Of a DNA stretch of 38,814 nucleotides, positions 17,010-24,978 are shown one piece after another. The notes beneath the pieces were generated by a model. The model ran no database searches. It saw only the letters and a program-made list of their open reading frames with translations, and was not told where the DNA came from. Both the position numbers and the translations under genes were made by a program. How positions within the stretch are numbered: the first letter of the stretch is position 1; each line of letters starts with the position of its first letter. The DNA comes from PUPG01 sp031323845 (GTDB taxonomy: Bacteria; Bacteroidota; Bacteroidia; Bacteroidales; UBA7960): assembly GCA_031323845.1 (NCBI GenBank), contig JAVIYP010000026.1, positions 1 to 38,814 on the forward strand, written 5' to 3'.

Positions 17010-17219
17010 ATCCAATCAGTATCTTAGACATAAACACAAAACACAGATAATCAAACAGTAACGAAAATATAACTATATGAAATTTATTCATTCTTTATTT
17101 TTTGGGCGGAAGACCAAAAGCCGGAAATGCCAGGGCAGAATGGCAACTGCAAACAAACAATTTGCATCCCTGCGGTGTTATACCTATTCATTATATGCTA
17201 TTGGCAAGGTGAATTACAT

Positions 17220-17227
17220 TATTTTTG
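17220..17227 (+). promoter_or_regulatory. Putative -7 box of thioredoxin-fold gene
   Basis: TATTTTTG matches the consensus exactly, 22 bp before the ATG at 17250. A TTG at 17201-17203 could be the -33 element at a slightly short 16-bp spacing. Confidence 0.5.
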
Positions 17228-17249
17228 CATCATCTGAACACATATCTTT

Positions 17250-17804
17250 ATGAGGAATCTAAACAAAAGCCTGGTTGCAGCTGCACTGAGCCTATTCCTG
17301 GGACTCGGAAGCATTAATGCGGAAACACCTGAATCACCAGTGAAATGGATGACCATGGAAGAAGCACAGCAACGATTTGCCGATGAAGCACGCATGATCT
17401 TTGTTGATGTTTACACAGACTGGTGTGGCTGGTGCAGACGGCTGGACTCGGAAACATTTTCGCATCCGGTTATCGCAGAAATCTTAAATACGCATTTCTA
17501 CCCTGTTAAGCTCAATGCAGAACAGCATGAGCCGATTGTTTTCCAGGACGTTACTTATGAAAACGAAAACATCGGGCAAAGACGGCCAACCCATAGTTTC
17601 GCCGTGGCCCTGTTGCAGGGACGCTTAAGCTATCCTACGGTTGCATTTTTTGACGACAGTATGCAGCTGGTTACCACCATCCCCGGATTCAGGCCGCCGG
17701 GTAGCATGGAAGCATTGCTTATGTTTTTCGTTGAGGAGGTATACAAGGTCAACCCTGATCTTGACGAATTTATCGCTACCTTCAGCGGGAAGATCCGAGA
17801 TTAG
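17250..17804 (+). CDS. Exported thioredoxin-fold protein (DUF255/thioredoxin_7-like)
   Basis: 184 residues with a signal peptide (residues 1-24, ending GLGSINA). The redox motif CGWC is at 59-62 within VDVYTDWCGWCRRLDSETF, followed by the cis-Pro region LSYPTVAFFD. The pattern after the motif (SHPVIAEILNTHFYPVKLNAE) resembles the thioredoxin-like group related to DUF255/YyaL N-termini rather than classical TrxA. It probably acts as a periplasmic thiol oxidoreductase. Its last 23 bp overlap tail-to-tail with the asparagine-synthase-like gene. Confidence 0.8.
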   Translation: MRNLNKSLVAAALSLFLGLGSINAETPESPVKWMTMEEAQQRFADEARMIFVDVYTDWCGWCRRLDSETFSHPVIAEILNTHFYPVKLNAEQHEPIVFQDVTYENENIGQRRPTHSFAVALLQGRLSYPTVAFFDDSMQLVTTIPGFRPPGSMEALLMFFVEEVYKVNPDLDEFIATFSGKIRD

Positions 17805-19416
17805 TATCGGCGTTCCCTGTCATTTTTCGCACCTCGTTGCTGTACCACTGACAAATAAAGGCATTGTAGCTGTTGATGTTCCGGTTTACCGGAACTCCTT
17901 CTTTCCTGAGTCTGGCCGTCATTTCCGTTGTAAAACGCCGGTAGCACAGGTAATCGTTTTTGCTTAGACACCGGTCGCGCAGAAAAGACGGACGAAAGTC
18001 CCGAAACCGTTTTTTGATCGCCTGCCACCGCAGCTGTTTTGGTGTTTCCCTGAGCTCTTCGGCAGGAAAATGAACTCCCAGGGGCTTGAAGTATTCTTCT
18101 TCAATAACCTCATTGTACAATTGCTTGAAAACACGAAAAGTGTAAGGCAAGTTCCGGAAAAATGCCCTTAATTCAGCATCCCATAACGGGAAACGGTATT
18201 CATATCCGAAAAACGGGAACACCCTTGATGAGTTAAAAATAAACTTGCTTATTTTTTCTTTCAGATCCCAGTCCTCTGTAAAAGCGTCGTAATTGGGGTC
18301 TGATGCAATCTCCGGGTGATCATACTGTTCAAACCATTGTTTTATCCTGCTGGCAATCTGCCGTTTGTTTTTTTGTGAAAGCGATACAAAGGTAAAATAG
18401 TTGTTTGCCAGCGCCCTGTGATCTTTTCTCTTATCGGACCTGATGCGTATTGTTTTTTCAAGATAGCTTCCTGCAAGGTAATCTCCCGTATGGCCGGGTA
18501 AAAAGATGCTGTCATCAGGAATGTTGTGATCGTTCTTAAGATGCATCACCGCAAAATATTCCTGCAGGTAGGGCATGGATGCCAGGCTTCCTGCGTAGTT
18601 GCAGTAGGCGTTAAAATTTGATGTATCAAGAAACTCTTTGGTGCTGATGTTTCGGTAATCAGCAAAAATCCATGGAAATCCCAGTGCCCGGGCTACGCGC
18701 TCACTGAGCACTGATTCCGGATTCGGGCGTCCGTACGTAAAGCAAACGGTGTTGCTATATCCTGCAGCTTTAAGCATGCAGGCAATGAGTCTTGAGTCGT
18801 ATCCCCCGCTGAGTGGTACGATGGCAGTGCGGCCGTTCAGTGAGTTTATGAGCCGGTCTGAAACTGCCTGCAAGGTATTGCGCAGGGTTGTTTTTAGCTG
18901 CGGCAGTTGTGCGGCAGTGAATGCTTCGGGTAGGAACCAGTAATAGCTTTCGTGTTCTTTGGTACCGTCTTTGCGCAGAAAGAGGATCTCTGCCGGCCTG
19001 GTCCTGTAGATGCCTTCGACCAGTGTTTCAGCACCGAGCACAAATCCTGCCGAAAGAAACTCAGGCAGGGCATTTTCGTTAAAGGTGCTGCTGTTTACAA
19101 GGCCGGACAGGTACGATGCATCATCCGAAATGTTCCAGGTTTTCCCGGATATGGCATAGAGCAGTGGGAACATTCCCATGGTATCGGTGGCTATCAGGCA
19201 ACCTTCCGGTAATCGTATAATGAGTGAAAATGCACCGTCGATGTGTTGCAGCATGCGCTTTAAGCGGGGCAGGTCAGTGACTTCCCTGAAAAGTGAAACG
19301 GCATTTGCAGCGTCGAGGTACCGGCCATTCTGATCATATACATAGCCGGTAAACGAAGTGTGTCCTTCTGTTACCCAATGGAATCCTCTGTTATGTGTCA
19401 GCCTGATGTGTTCCAT
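17782..19416 (-). CDS. Asparagine synthase-like protein lacking the glutaminase cysteine
   Basis: 544 residues. The N-terminal ~190 residues resemble the Ntn glutaminase domain of AsnB (DGAFSLIIR, DTMGMFPLLY), but the chain begins MEHIRLTH, without the Cys2 nucleophile. The C-terminal synthetase domain has the PP-loop VPLSGGYDSRL (SGGYDS at 203-208) and LPGHTGDYLAGSYLEKTI. It likely adenylates a carboxylate and transfers an amine from ammonia or another donor. Related proteins occur in polysaccharide and natural product clusters. It lies 59 bp downstream of a GT4 glycosyltransferase on the same strand, which suggests a role in surface glycan modification; this is inference. Confidence 0.82.
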   Translation of the reverse strand: MEHIRLTHNRGFHWVTEGHTSFTGYVYDQNGRYLDAANAVSLFREVTDLPRLKRMLQHIDGAFSLIIRLPEGCLIATDTMGMFPLLYAISGKTWNISDDASYLSGLVNSSTFNENALPEFLSAGFVLGAETLVEGIYRTRPAEILFLRKDGTKEHESYYWFLPEAFTAAQLPQLKTTLRNTLQAVSDRLINSLNGRTAIVPLSGGYDSRLIACMLKAAGYSNTVCFTYGRPNPESVLSERVARALGFPWIFADYRNISTKEFLDTSNFNAYCNYAGSLASMPYLQEYFAVMHLKNDHNIPDDSIFLPGHTGDYLAGSYLEKTIRIRSDKRKDHRALANNYFTFVSLSQKNKRQIASRIKQWFEQYDHPEIASDPNYDAFTEDWDLKEKISKFIFNSSRVFPFFGYEYRFPLWDAELRAFFRNLPYTFRVFKQLYNEVIEEEYFKPLGVHFPAEELRETPKQLRWQAIKKRFRDFRPSFLRDRCLSKNDYLCYRRFTTEMTARLRKEGVPVNRNINSYNAFICQWYSNEVRKMTGNADTNLGSSR

Positions 19417-19475
19417 ACTGCGCGGTCTGCTCTTATTTTATTGGCTCACTGCCTTTTTCCCGGGAGGCGGCCGGA

Positions 19476-20669
19476 TCATGCTGTTCCCATCAGCATATGG
19501 TTATAAAGCCCGATATACTTACTGCTTATGGCTTCTTTGCTATAACGTGCAACGCAATGCTGTCGTATGTTATGTGGATCGAAATCATGCTTTCGCATGA
19601 TCAGCTGCTGCATGGCGTCAGCTAAAGCATTGGCGCTGTCAGGCTGGCAGAGTATTCCTGTGTCGGCGGTCAGGATGTCGGCCGGGCCGCCCGAGTCGGT
19701 CGCAACCACCGGCAAGCCGCAGGCCATGGCTTCAATCAGCACAATTCCGAAAGACTCAAAACGTGAGGGCAGGACCAGGGCGTCAGCTTGCTGCAACTCA
19801 TGAAGCACACCATTGCGCGTCAAAGTTCCCTTGAAAACTACCTTATGATTGATCTGTAACTGCTTGCACAGCTGTTGCAATTCCTTCCTTTGCCTTCCGT
19901 CTCCGGCCACTACCAGGCTCGTTTCTGCAGAGCCATTGCTGTCCAGAGAGGCCATGGCCTTGAGCAGCAAATCAACCCCTTTTGCTTTTTCAAGATGAGT
20001 GACACAAAGAAAACGAAAACCGCTGTGTTGTTTGACTGCTCCTTCTTTTGGATGAAAAAACGCCGTATCCGTCATGTTTGGTATGACGGATAACTTCTGC
20101 GCACTTCCGGGACTGAGGGCTATGATCTCCTTGTTAAGTGCGCTGCTTACGCAGATGATGCGGGTGGCCTGATCAAAGGCTTCAGCCAGCAGCGGAACAT
20201 GCCATGATTTAATGAGCGCTCCGGCCAGAGTGCCCCGTCCCGTGAACCGTCCGCGATGCTCGGTAATGACGAATGGAACACCCCGTAGTTGTTTTATCCT
20301 TGCGGCTGCGAGCCCAGCCCACATACTGCTGTGTGCCTGTATTAAATCAGGCCTTCCATAGTTGTTTTCAAAATCGGAATACCTGTTCATAATGCTGTTT
20401 ACCCAGTTCATGGCGTTGTTTTTTCCCAGGAGGGGAATGCGCCTGTATACCTGAGTGTGCTCCATGGCTCCATTAGGAAGTTTTGTTGTGGTACTTCTCA
20501 GGGGAGAGAAATACGTGCCAGGGTCGTGACGCATACCGGTTTCAATAGCAGCCAGCACGTGCACCCGTAAACCTGCCTTCGCAAGAGCCAGGCTATGCTC
20601 CCTGAAAAACTCACCGCCACGCGGGGGATACCAGGACGGAATGACTAAAACAGTAGGGGCATCAGGCAT
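19476..20669 (-). CDS. Glycosyltransferase family 4 protein
   Basis: 397-residue GT-B fold retaining glycosyltransferase, cytosolic or membrane-associated. The N-terminal acceptor half opens with VLVIPSWYPPRGGEFFREH and includes ITEHRGRF. The C-terminal nucleotide-sugar half has LCVTHLEKAKGVDLLLKA, VVAGDGRQR and the EX7E motif at Glu305/Glu313 (RFESFGIVLIEAMACGLPVV). The sugar and acceptor are unknown. Together with the downstream asparagine-synthase-like gene it may form a two-gene glycan unit. Confidence 0.92.
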   Translation of the reverse strand: MPDAPTVLVIPSWYPPRGGEFFREHSLALAKAGLRVHVLAAIETGMRHDPGTYFSPLRSTTTKLPNGAMEHTQVYRRIPLLGKNNAMNWVNSIMNRYSDFENNYGRPDLIQAHSSMWAGLAAARIKQLRGVPFVITEHRGRFTGRGTLAGALIKSWHVPLLAEAFDQATRIICVSSALNKEIIALSPGSAQKLSVIPNMTDTAFFHPKEGAVKQHSGFRFLCVTHLEKAKGVDLLLKAMASLDSNGSAETSLVVAGDGRQRKELQQLCKQLQINHKVVFKGTLTRNGVLHELQQADALVLPSRFESFGIVLIEAMACGLPVVATDSGGPADILTADTGILCQPDSANALADAMQQLIMRKHDFDPHNIRQHCVARYSKEAISSKYIGLYNHMLMGTA

Positions 20670-20825
20670 TCTTAGCTCATTTTCAGCACTAAACTGCTGA
20701 GTTTGTTATGACAGGCGAAGCCCCGGGTGTTTCCAGGTACGATCACCTGCGAACAAATTTCGTAAAAATATTCAGTCCTGCAATTTTTTTGTTTAGAGAT
20801 GCACGGCAGCATCCGAATTAATTTG

Positions 20826-20833
20826 TATATTTG
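20826..20833 (+). promoter_or_regulatory. Putative -7 box of tRNA-His promoter
   Basis: TATATTTG, the same octamer as before tRNA-Leu, 13 bp upstream of the tRNA-His 5' end. No -33 TTTG at standard spacing. Confidence 0.6.
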
Positions 20834-20846
20834 CAGCGCTAAAAAT

Positions 20847-20921
20847 GGTGGCTATAGCTCAGCTGGTTAGAGCATCAGATTGTGGTTCTGAGGGTCGTGG
20901 GTTCGAATCCCATTAGCCACC
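20847..20921 (+). tRNA. tRNA-His (anticodon GUG)
   Basis: Acceptor stem GTGGCTA (20848-20854) pairs with TAGCCAC (20914-20920). The extra G at 20847 can pair with discriminator C at 20921, the G-1:C73 identity pair of tRNA-His. The anticodon arm TCAGA-TTGTGGT-TCTGA places GTG in the loop, and the T-arm contains GGTTCGAATCC. The 3' CCA is not encoded. Confidence 0.97.
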
Positions 20922-20923
20922 CG

Positions 20924-20958
20924 AAAAGCCTCTCCAAACCCGGGGAGGCTTTTTTTTG
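20924..20958 (+). terminator. Rho-independent terminator after tRNA-His
   Basis: AAAAGCCTC (20924-20932) pairs with GAGGCTTTT (20945-20953) and is followed by more T residues. It begins three bases after the tRNA. Confidence 0.9.
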
Positions 20959-21005
20959 TCCGTCCAGTTTCCGGTTATGAAGCCTTCAGGCAGCGTCATT
21001 TTAAA

Positions 21006-21375
21006 TTAACAGTCACCACTGAGACCGTATCCTCTTTTTTTATCCGTCAGGCTTCCGAAGATCATGCCAGGGGCGCTGGCCATAAGCCCATAAATGATGG
21101 GTGCAACGCGGGTGCCGGCAAATTGGGCGATCAGCCAAACCCCCATGCCTGCGAAAATGGAGGCCAGGGCTCCTGTTTTGCCAGCCTTTTTCCAGAACAG
21201 ACCGGCAGTGAGCGGTACAAAGAGCGATACCAGTCCCACGGAGGCCGCTTCACCCACCAGTTCATAAATATTGCCACAGCGCCAGCAGATAATCTTCAGC
21301 GTTGCTTACAAGCCGGGCAGCCAGAAGCCCGACAACCAGGGTAGCAACCAGATATATCACCACAAACAGAACCAT
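21006..21375 (-). pseudogene. Sodium:solute symporter (SSS family) remnant with large internal deletion and frameshift
   Basis: Only the two ends of an SSS transporter remain. From the ATG at 21375 the minus strand reads MVLFVVIYLVATLVVGLLA, then ARLVSNAEDYLLA, the first helix and NAEDYLLAG-like start of the family. Within a few codons the frame ends in a stop. In another frame the family C-terminus follows directly: NIYELVGEAASVGLVSLFVP, LTAGLFWKKAGKTGALAS and so on to the stop at 21006. Intact members are about 450-550 residues, so roughly 350-400 central residues are missing. An apparently good promoter is still in place upstream. Confidence 0.85.
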
Positions 21376-21396
21376 GTTGACCTTGCGTTTTCAAAA

Positions 21397-21429
21397 CAAA
21401 TATACTCGACAATAAGATTATTTTCCAAA
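21397..21429 (-). promoter_or_regulatory. Promoter of the symporter pseudogene
   Basis: On the minus strand a -33 TTTG (21429 to 21426), a 21-bp spacer and -7 TATATTTG (21404 to 21397) match the Bacteroidota consensus, 22 bp before the old ATG. Confidence 0.55.
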
Positions 21430-21561
21430 ATGTTATCGACAAATAGAGAACTTCACTTTTAAAAATGAGCAATTTACAGGATTAGCACACGTTTTCTTTA
21501 TATAAAGAATATATCTTGGCAGGATATTTGATATGTATATTTTCCCGTTATTGTTGTGTAT

Positions 21562-22839
21562 ATGGTTCTCGTGTCTGAAAAAGTAAATAAAAATGGTGTG
21601 CGATCGAAAGAGCGTTTTCTTTCGCATTTGATTGAGATTACCAGGCTGGGGCTCAGGCAGTCTTCGATTCCTGATCTTTTTCACCTGCTGGCCAATCATA
21701 TGCATAAGCTGTTGCTTTCGGATGATTGCTACATCACCCTGTGGGATAAGGAAAAGCAGGAAACCGTGCCGCTTGCCACTTCGGGTTTGCCAAAGAAAGA
21801 CTACATGAACATTAAAAGCAGGCCCGGCGAGCAGACCTTGACTTCCTCTGCACTGAAGGCAGGAAAGCCACTGGTAGTGGAGAATGTTCATAACACTCCC
21901 TATCTGAGTCCGAGAATTGCCAAAAAATTTGCAACACAATCGGCACTTGCGCTGCCGCTAATTGTTGATGAGAACAAACTGGGTGCTGTAATCATTGGCT
22001 ATAACACACCGCACAAGTTTACCAGTGAAGAGGTGGAATATGGTGCTATTGCGGCCGATCATATCGCACTTGTTGTACATAAGGCAAAGCTGGTGGACGA
22101 ATTACTGCAAAGCAAGGAAGACCTGATCAGGGCAAATGCCGAAAAAGACAAGTTTTTTTCCATCATTGCGCACGATTTACGAAGTCCGTTTTCTGCGCTC
22201 CAGGCACTCACCAACCTTCTTGTAGAAACCACTTCTGCACTCACCATTGAGGAAATCAGAGAACATGCCATCTCTATTGACCAATCTGCAAAAAACATTT
22301 ACAAGCTGCTTGAAAACCTGCTGGAGTGGGCTCAATTTCAAGGCGGAAGATTAAAATTCAACCCTGAATGCGTGTTCCTGGATAAGGTTATCAAGTCTTG
22401 CGTCAATACACATAAAGTGAGCGGCCTTAATAAAAACATTAACATCGAAACTGATGTCCCTGAAAGAATTATTGTATTCGCGGATCTGGGCATGCTCACT
22501 TCGGTAATCAATAATTTGCTAAACAATGCGTTGAAGTTTACCCAAAGAGAAGGACGCATCATTATTTCTGCCCATACTACGGATACGAATATGGCAATGG
22601 TAAAGGTCGAAGACAATGGTACAGGCATGAGTGAAGAGCTTCTGCAAAATCTCTTCCATCCCGACAAGCACCAGTTTCTTGTTAACGGCACAGAAGGTGA
22701 AACCGGTGCCGGTCTTGGCCTGCTCATTTGCAAGGATTTTGTTGAAAAACACAAGGGCAGCATCCGGGCTGAAAGCACCCCGGACAAGGGCAGCAGATTT
22801 TACTTCACCCTGCCGCTGGCCACTCCCGATTGTCTGTGA
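21562..22839 (+). CDS. Soluble GAF-domain sensor histidine kinase
   Basis: 425 residues from the ATG at 21562 (a GTG two codons earlier is less likely). No transmembrane helix is present, so sensing is cytosolic. A GAF domain spans about 33-175 (LLLSDDCYITLWD, SALALPLIVDENKLGAVIIG), then a short coiled linker. The HisKA dimerisation box FFSIIAHDLRSPF has His204. The HATPase domain has the N box NNLLNNALKFT, G1 VEDNGTGM and G2 GETGAGLGLLICKDFVEKH. No response regulator gene is adjacent. It is an orphan kinase upstream of ccmB, which has its own promoter. Confidence 0.92.
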   Translation: MVLVSEKVNKNGVRSKERFLSHLIEITRLGLRQSSIPDLFHLLANHMHKLLLSDDCYITLWDKEKQETVPLATSGLPKKDYMNIKSRPGEQTLTSSALKAGKPLVVENVHNTPYLSPRIAKKFATQSALALPLIVDENKLGAVIIGYNTPHKFTSEEVEYGAIAADHIALVVHKAKLVDELLQSKEDLIRANAEKDKFFSIIAHDLRSPFSALQALTNLLVETTSALTIEEIREHAISIDQSAKNIYKLLENLLEWAQFQGGRLKFNPECVFLDKVIKSCVNTHKVSGLNKNINIETDVPERIIVFADLGMLTSVINNLLNNALKFTQREGRIIISAHTTDTNMAMVKVEDNGTGMSEELLQNLFHPDKHQFLVNGTEGETGAGLGLLICKDFVEKHKGSIRAESTPDKGSRFYFTLPLATPDCL

Positions 22840-22915
22840 TTACCGGGAAATCCTCCGTATCATCTCTATGCTGGGGCTGAAGATGCCGTCAGTTCTTCGT
22901 GCCAGCAAGGCATTG

Positions 22916-22946
22916 TTGATAATCCCGTCTGTTTGTTATAACTTTG
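22916..22946 (+). promoter_or_regulatory. Promoter of ccmBCDE
   Basis: TTG (22916-22918), a 20-bp spacer and TAACTTTG (22939-22946) match the Bacteroidota -33/-7 pattern. Transcription would start near 22953, after the alternative ATG at 22948, which supports the ccmB start at 22996. Confidence 0.65.
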
Positions 22947-22995
22947 TATGGAATTATCAATACCTCTCTATGTATGTTCATTAGTTAATTCAGCC

Positions 22996-23655
22996 ATGAC
23001 AGTTCCTGCAGTTTGGATGCTAATCCGCAAGGAGTTTATGCTGGAATGGAGGCAGCACAGTGCACTGAGCGGGGTATTTCTGTACCTGGTGGCCACGGTT
23101 TTTGTGTGTTACCTTGCTTTTGAGGGTATCATATCTGTAAGAAGCTGGAATGCACTTTACTGGGTCATTATGTTGTTTGCCTCTGTAAATGTAAGCCTCA
23201 AATCCTTTGTCCAGGAGCATGAGCAAAGGCATCTTTATTATTACACCATGGTTGCTCCACGTGCAGCCATCAATGCCAAGATTATTTACAATGCGCTGCT
23301 CATGATGTTTATGGGACTTGCCGGCTTCGGTATCTTTGTGGCTTTCATGGGAAATCCGGTGGCGTCCCTCCCTCTTTTCCTGGTAAATATGTTGCTGGGC
23401 ATGGCGGGCTTTTCGTCGGTGCTTTGCATGGTGTCGGCTATTGCCGCAAGGGTCAGAAACAACTTCACCCTGGTGGCCATACTCGGGTTTCCGCTGATTT
23501 TGCCTATGCTGTTGCTGCTGATCGGGGTTTCGCACAGGGCTACCACAGGCGCTTCACTTTGGGAAGCTGCTCCCGACTTTTTAATCATGGGACTTTTGAT
23601 TGCCGTTACGCTGTTGTTGTCTAATATTTTATTTCCTTATATTTGGAAAGAATAG
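22996..23655 (+). CDS. ccmB: Haem exporter protein CcmB (cytochrome c maturation)
   Basis: Six-helix membrane subunit of the CcmABCD complex, which releases haem-loaded CcmE during system I cytochrome c maturation. It is 219 residues from the ATG at 22996. The opening VPAVWMLIRKEFMLEWRQHS resembles other CcmB N-termini. The frame is open 16 codons further back (22948), but the likely promoter lies there. Six hydrophobic segments are separated by polar loops (FVQEHEQRHLYYYTMVAP, IAARVRNNFTLVAILGFPLI). First gene of ccmB-ccmC-ccmD-ccmE. Confidence 0.88.
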   Translation: MTVPAVWMLIRKEFMLEWRQHSALSGVFLYLVATVFVCYLAFEGIISVRSWNALYWVIMLFASVNVSLKSFVQEHEQRHLYYYTMVAPRAAINAKIIYNALLMMFMGLAGFGIFVAFMGNPVASLPLFLVNMLLGMAGFSSVLCMVSAIAARVRNNFTLVAILGFPLILPMLLLLIGVSHRATTGASLWEAAPDFLIMGLLIAVTLLLSNILFPYIWKE

Positions 23656-23664
23656 CTTTAACTT

Positions 23665-24354
23665 ATGCCGGTTTCATTGAAAAATATATGGTGGAAGATA
23701 GCAGGGATCATACTCATCTCGTACGTAATTTTGGGAGGACTGCTCTTTGACGTGCCCTTGCTTCCCGTGTTGCACGAAAGCATACGTAATGTTTATTTTC
23801 ATGTGGGTATGTGGTTTGGAATGATGTTTATCCTTTTTGTCGCTTTAATCTTCAGCATCCGCTATTTGCTCTATAATGATGCCCGTGATGACATGAAGGC
23901 CGTGTCGGCGGTTCAGGTTGGCCTTTTGTTTGGAGTGCTGGGATTGATTACGGGAATGATGTGGGCAAACGCCACCTGGGGCAGCTTCTGGGTTAACGAT
24001 CCGAAATTGAACGGGGCTGTGGTGGGCGTGCTCACCTACCTGGCTTATTCTGTGCTTAGAAGCTCTGTTGACGACAGGGAAAAACGGGCGCGGCTGGCCG
24101 CTGTGTATAACATATTTGCCTTTGTTCTCTTTTTCATCTTTATAATGATTATCCCCCGTTTGGCAACCGCCAGCATACATCCTGGAATTGACGGTAATCC
24201 GGCGCTGGCTACCGGAGATATGGCCCCGGAAATGAGAAAGGTCTTTTTTCCTGCAATGGCCGGTTGGTTTATCATGGCCTGGTGGATATTCACCATAGTT
24301 TACAGAAGCGTCAGCTTAGAAATTAAAATTCAGGAACTAACCGAAAACCAGTAA
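23665..24354 (+). CDS. ccmC: Cytochrome c maturation haem-handling protein CcmC
   Basis: 229 residues, six transmembrane helices, HemeC/CcmC family. It loads haem onto CcmE. The periplasmic Trp-rich motif appears as MMWANATWGSFWVNDPKLNG, and the two haem-ligand His candidates are in NVYFHVGMWFG and ATASIHPGID. It lies 9 bp after ccmB and 4 bp before the ccmD-like small ORF. Confidence 0.9.
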   Translation: MPVSLKNIWWKIAGIILISYVILGGLLFDVPLLPVLHESIRNVYFHVGMWFGMMFILFVALIFSIRYLLYNDARDDMKAVSAVQVGLLFGVLGLITGMMWANATWGSFWVNDPKLNGAVVGVLTYLAYSVLRSSVDDREKRARLAAVYNIFAFVLFFIFIMIIPRLATASIHPGIDGNPALATGDMAPEMRKVFFPAMAGWFIMAWWIFTIVYRSVSLEIKIQELTENQ

Positions 24355-24358
24355 TCTT

Positions 24359-24535
24359 ATGCCGGGAGAGAAAATTGTAGTCGTAGCCTTGGTATTGCTT
24401 GTGATATTTCTGGGATTAAGCGCTTTTCTTTTTTATATTGAAAGACGGCTGTCTTCTTCAGAAAGAAAAATACAACAGCTTGAAGAGGAGCAAAAAAAGC
24501 GAAATGAAACGCAACATAAGCGCGGATCGTCATGA
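24359..24535 (+). CDS. ccmD: Small single-helix membrane protein, CcmD-like
   Basis: A 58-residue ORF read directly from the sequence. It has a short N-terminus (MPGEKI), one transmembrane helix (VVVALVLLVIFLGLSAFLFY), then a charged tail YIERRLSSSERKIQQLEEEQ that can form a coiled coil. Size, topology and position between ccmC and ccmE are those of CcmD, which bridges CcmC and CcmE. Its stop overlaps the ccmE start (ATGA), which implies translational coupling. Primary sequence similarity is too low for certainty. Confidence 0.75.
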   Translation: MPGEKIVVVALVLLVIFLGLSAFLFYIERRLSSSERKIQQLEEEQKKRNETQHKRGSS

Positions 24536-24936
24536 AGAAAACCCATCTTATCGGCCTCATATTTCTGGTGATTGCCATTGGCGCCATCATCAGCACGCTG
24601 TATAATGCCGACACTTATGCTTCCTTTGCTGATGCCCGGCTGCAACCCGGAAGAGAGTTTCATATCATTGGCCGGTTAAACCGAGCGAAACCCATAGAGG
24701 AAAGGGTTGAGGAACATACCCTCATTCTTTCCTTTTACCTGTTCGACCAGGACGGTGAGGAACAGGAGGTGCTGTTTTTTGGATCAAAACCACAGGATTT
24801 TGAACAGTCTGATGAGGTGGTGCTGATAGGCAGGTACGAAGCGGATGTTTTCGTGGCCAGCAGTTTGCTGTTGAAATGCCCCTCAAAGTATACGGCTGAC
24901 GGGATAGGAGATACCGAGTATCTGATCGAAAACTGA
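24532..24936 (+). CDS. ccmE: Haem chaperone CcmE, CxxxY variant
   Basis: Periplasmic haem carrier of system I cytochrome c maturation, 134 residues. An N-terminal membrane anchor (6-23) is followed by the OB-fold domain: GREFHIIGRL, LSFYLFDQDGEEQEVLFFG, KPQDFEQSDEVVLIGRYE, then DVFVASSLLLKCPSKY. The haem-binding residue is Cys116 with Tyr120 (CPSKY). This is the CxxxY type described in some archaea and Deltaproteobacteria, not the HxxxY of E. coli CcmE. It is the last gene of the operon and converges on the lpx cluster 42 bp away. Confidence 0.9.
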   Translation: MKKTHLIGLIFLVIAIGAIISTLYNADTYASFADARLQPGREFHIIGRLNRAKPIEERVEEHTLILSFYLFDQDGEEQEVLFFGSKPQDFEQSDEVVLIGRYEADVFVASSLLLKCPSKYTADGIGDTEYLIEN

Positions 24937-24978
24937 GACCGGAAAGGTGAATCTGTATTCGGCAAGCTTGCTCCCGGA

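Larger units (their letters stand above)
16835..17219. other. Intergenic region between permease and thioredoxin-fold genes
   Basis: About 385 bp with no convincing gene. A 92-codon minus frame (16813-17091) has no family resemblance and overlaps the permease promoter. The region holds a nested hairpin (16912-16951), a block of short TCAGAA/GAATTC-type repeats (16973-17009), and, at its right edge, the promoter of the thioredoxin-fold gene. Confidence 0.6.

Noticed and set aside
16813..17091. 92-codon minus-strand frame upstream of the ABC permease
   Set aside because: It spans the nested hairpin and micro-repeats, resembles no family I know, and covers the likely permease promoter.
20847..21375. 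Integrated element at tRNA-His
   Set aside because: The only neighbour is a symporter remnant. No integrase was seen and no duplicated tRNA end was noticed nearby.
22948..22995. Longer ccmB start at the ATG 22948
   Set aside because: This ATG lies 2 bp after a good -7 box, upstream of the predicted transcription start, and the added residues are not CcmB-like.
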